Positions 57,812-59,489 of a stretch of DNA of 59,489 bases are shown piece by piece. The DNA comes from Armatimonadota bacterium (lineage in GTDB: Bacteria; Armatimonadota; Hebobacteria; GCA-020354555; CP070648): assembly GCA_035527535.1 (NCBI GenBank), contig DATLAK010000092.1, positions 1 to 59,489 on the forward strand, given 5' to 3'. The notes beneath the pieces are model-generated. The model did no database searches and had not been told where the DNA came from. It saw only the letters and a list, made by a program, of their open reading frames with translations. Position 1 is the first letter of the stretch. The number at the start of each line of letters is the position of its first letter. The translations under genes were made by a program, and so were the position numbers.

Positions 57812-58945
57812 CTACTTGAAGACCTTGTCCGCCGACCGCCTCAGCGTTTCGGGAACCGTCAACCCCAGCGCGCGCGCCACGCTCAGGTTGAGCGCGAGCA
57901 GGGACTTGCGCGGCCCGACCACCGGGATTCGCCCCGGCGCCTCGCCGGAGATGATGCGCAACGCCAGGTATCCCGCCTGGCGGCCGATGTCGGTGTAGTC
58001 CGGGTAGAGCGCCAGCAGCGCCCCCGCCTGCACCAGGTTGGGCGAGAATCCCGCCACCGGCAGGCCGTTGCGCACCGCGAACAGCAGGACGTACTTCGCC
58101 GACTGCGGGCTGTAGACCGTCGTGTCAATCGGGGCGTAGATGGCGTCCACCTTGCCGCGCAGCTTCCCCGCCGCCGCCGGCACCTCGGCCGCCGAGCGCA
58201 CCGCCTGCGCCACCACTCGCAGCCCCACTGAGCGCGCCCCCGCGGTGATCTCGTCCACCTCGGGCTCACTGTTGGAGGGGTCGTAAATGACCCCCACAAT
58301 TCGCACCGTGGGCACGACGCGCCGCAGCGCCTGCAGCGTCTCGGAGGCCGGGATCTCCAGGTGCACTCCCGTCATGTTGCCGCCGGGCCGCCCAGGGTTG
58401 TCCATGAGCTTGCTCTGAACCGGGTCCACGACCATAGCGAACACCACCGGAATGTCCCCCACCGCCTTGCCCACTTGTTGCGCCGCTTCGGTGCCTAGCA
58501 CCAGCACCACCTGTGGCGGGTTGGCCTTGATCTGCGCTGCCACCTGGCGCGCCGCCGTGGAATTCGCGCTCAGGCTATATCGGGTCACGCTGACCTGCGT
58601 TTGGGCGCCGATCACGCTCATGAATCCCTGCTCGGCGGCATCGTAGCCAGACAAGGCTCGGCTCTTCACCACCGCCACGCGCGTAGATGCCGCCCACGAC
58701 TCGGACACTGTGAGCACCAGAGCCGCGGCCGCGAGCGCGCAGCGCAGCACCTGAACCCAAGCGACGGTCCGCACCCGGCGCGCGGCGCGGGAGCCGGCAG
58801 GCACGGCGAGGCTCGCAGGCAACCGCAGGGGGGCGACTCCCAGGCCGATGGGGCCCGAGCTGCACAGCCGCCAGGGGGTGGCCGCCGACGCCTTGCCGGT
58901 CGGAGCCCCAGCGCCGTATGGTCGGCCGTAGGTGCATGGTCGCAT
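57812..58945 (-). CDS. ABC-type substrate-binding protein (PF04392 family)
   Basis: A 377-residue exported binding protein. The secretion signal (RCALAAAALVLTVSESWAAST) lies unusually far in, at about residues 70-90. The mature part has STRVAVVKSRALSGYDAAEQGFMSVIG, PPQVVLVLGTEAAQQVGKAVGDIPVVFAMVVDP, GGNMTGVHLEIPASETLQALRRVVPTVRIVGVIYDPSNSE and DAIYAPIDTTVYSPQS, matching the TrpX/ABC_sub_bind family. No permease or ATPase gene is adjacent; instead a chemoreceptor gene follows. The ATG at 58945 has GGGAGAG, but a GTG near 58774 would give a normal signal peptide. The ligand is unknown. Confidence 0.82.
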   Translation of the reverse strand: MRPCTYGRPYGAGAPTGKASAATPWRLCSSGPIGLGVAPLRLPASLAVPAGSRAARRVRTVAWVQVLRCALAAAALVLTVSESWAASTRVAVVKSRALSGYDAAEQGFMSVIGAQTQVSVTRYSLSANSTAARQVAAQIKANPPQVVLVLGTEAAQQVGKAVGDIPVVFAMVVDPVQSKLMDNPGRPGGNMTGVHLEIPASETLQALRRVVPTVRIVGVIYDPSNSEPEVDEITAGARSVGLRVVAQAVRSAAEVPAAAGKLRGKVDAIYAPIDTTVYSPQSAKYVLLFAVRNGLPVAGFSPNLVQAGALLALYPDYTDIGRQAGYLALRIISGEAPGRIPVVGPRKSLLALNLSVARALGLTVPETLRRSADKVFK

Positions 58946-59380
58946 GCTGCTCTCCCTGGTGCGATCCAGCGACTGCAATCGCAACCGCGCCCACGCGCGG
59001 AAGCGCACGAGGGGCACCCGGACCGCGCTCGCCGGGCTGCCTGGAGACCATGCATCTTTTCCACATTGCCGCGCTGAACTGAGACCCCGACTGGGCGGCT
59101 CTGTCGCACTGGCGCGCAAGCGCACCGCCCTTCGTCGGCGCGCGACGCCGCGGCGCGCCGGCGCAGGACGTCAATGCCGCTTGAATCTCGCCGAAGCCGT
59201 TGACAACTCATGGCAAGGCGGCCGGCGTTCACCCTCCGAACGTAGCGCGTATTATTCATACTTGGTGGCGCAAGCGTCTCGCCTCGAGCGGCGTCCAGGG
59301 GCATCAGGCTGGAATGTTGCCGACTTGCTATCGCACACAGATGTGTGCATACCCGCGCTTATGACCCTCTCCTGCGCGGC
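58946..59380. other. noncoding upstream region of the binding-protein/chemoreceptor operon
   Basis: Contains GCAAGCGTCTCGCCTCGAGC (59269-59288), like the text at 27350. It also has CACACAGATGTGTG (59335-59348), a short palindrome related to 29785. A TTGACA hexamer at 59199-59204 has no matching -10. No coding frame is convincing. Confidence 0.4.
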
Positions 59381-59489
59381 GGGTATGATCTCGAAAAGCA
59401 GGGGGCGCCCTTGGGCGCGGAGGTAGGGGCAAGGCATGCCTTGCCCCTACGAGGTCGTGCCCGGCGCGTCGCCCAACCATCCCCACTGG
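59381..59489. repeat. GGGTGTGACC-family element, cut by the window end
   Basis: It begins GGGTATGATCTCGAAAA, includes the 28-bp palindrome at 59423-59450 and runs into GCGTCGCCCAACCATCCCCA at the window edge. The body matches 44166-44262 almost base for base. Confidence 0.8.

Overview
The window is a GC-rich (roughly two thirds G+C by eye), gene-dense bacterial chromosome segment. It begins inside a CheR-type methyltransferase gene and ends inside a repeat element. The host looks diderm: it carries KdsB (Kdo activation for lipopolysaccharide) and an LptD/OstA-like outer-membrane protein. It also has the tmk-darA-holB order and a cyclic-di-AMP receptor typical of Terrabacteria. With the UroD-family proteins, the DapA-like aldolase, the CBM9-like protein and the FAD oxidoreductase, this would fit a lineage such as Armatimonadota. 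That placement is inference; no rRNA or tRNA gene was seen. Promoters resemble sigma-70 sites with 17-18 bp spacers.

Layout. 0-5 kb: cheR (partial) and a DUF2339/DUF3999 membrane pair. 5-11 kb: endonuclease Q, tmk, darA, holB, MarC and an RDD-signal peptidase fusion. 11-18 kb: SGNH hydrolase, miaB, two decayed genes, CBM9-like protein, LptD-like protein and a small exporter. 18-25 kb: FAD oxidoreductase and NifV-like synthase on one strand, deoC-recO-polX-alkyladenine glycosylase on the other. 25-34 kb: UroD-family protein, MNT/HEPN pair, a compositionally distinct membrane protein, methyltransferase, ferredoxin, family-4 uracil-DNA glycosylase, TPR membrane protein and a SPASM radical SAM enzyme. 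34-40 kb: mntA with a deleted hepT between two copies of the mutS 3' end, then mutS and a B12-type radical SAM gene. 40-46 kb: cbiMNQO cobalt/nickel importer behind a possible structured leader, kdsB and a deoxyhypusine-synthase-like gene. 46-51 kb: CtpA-type protease with divergent polysaccharide deacetylase, a pair of RG-rich secreted paralogues and a prenyl synthase. 51-56 kb: DapA-like aldolase, IS and hydrolase relics, cupin, purA behind an apparent attenuator, and nth. 56-59 kb: an ABC-type binding protein next to a chemoreceptor.

DNA maintenance is the strongest theme: EndoQ, PolX, alkyladenine glycosylase, family-4 UDG, Nth, MutS, RecO and HolB, plus a decayed Mug-like gene. Cell envelope and metal or radical chemistry are secondary themes. 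The most distinctive non-genic content is a set of short dispersed inverted-repeat elements. One family has GGGTGTGACCG termini and about six copies. Several copies touch or alter gene ends: the nth stop, the mutS tail, and an in-frame insert in miaB. The best regulatory candidates are the terminator inside the purA leader and the base-paired leader of cbiM. No CRISPR array, prophage or integrative element was found.
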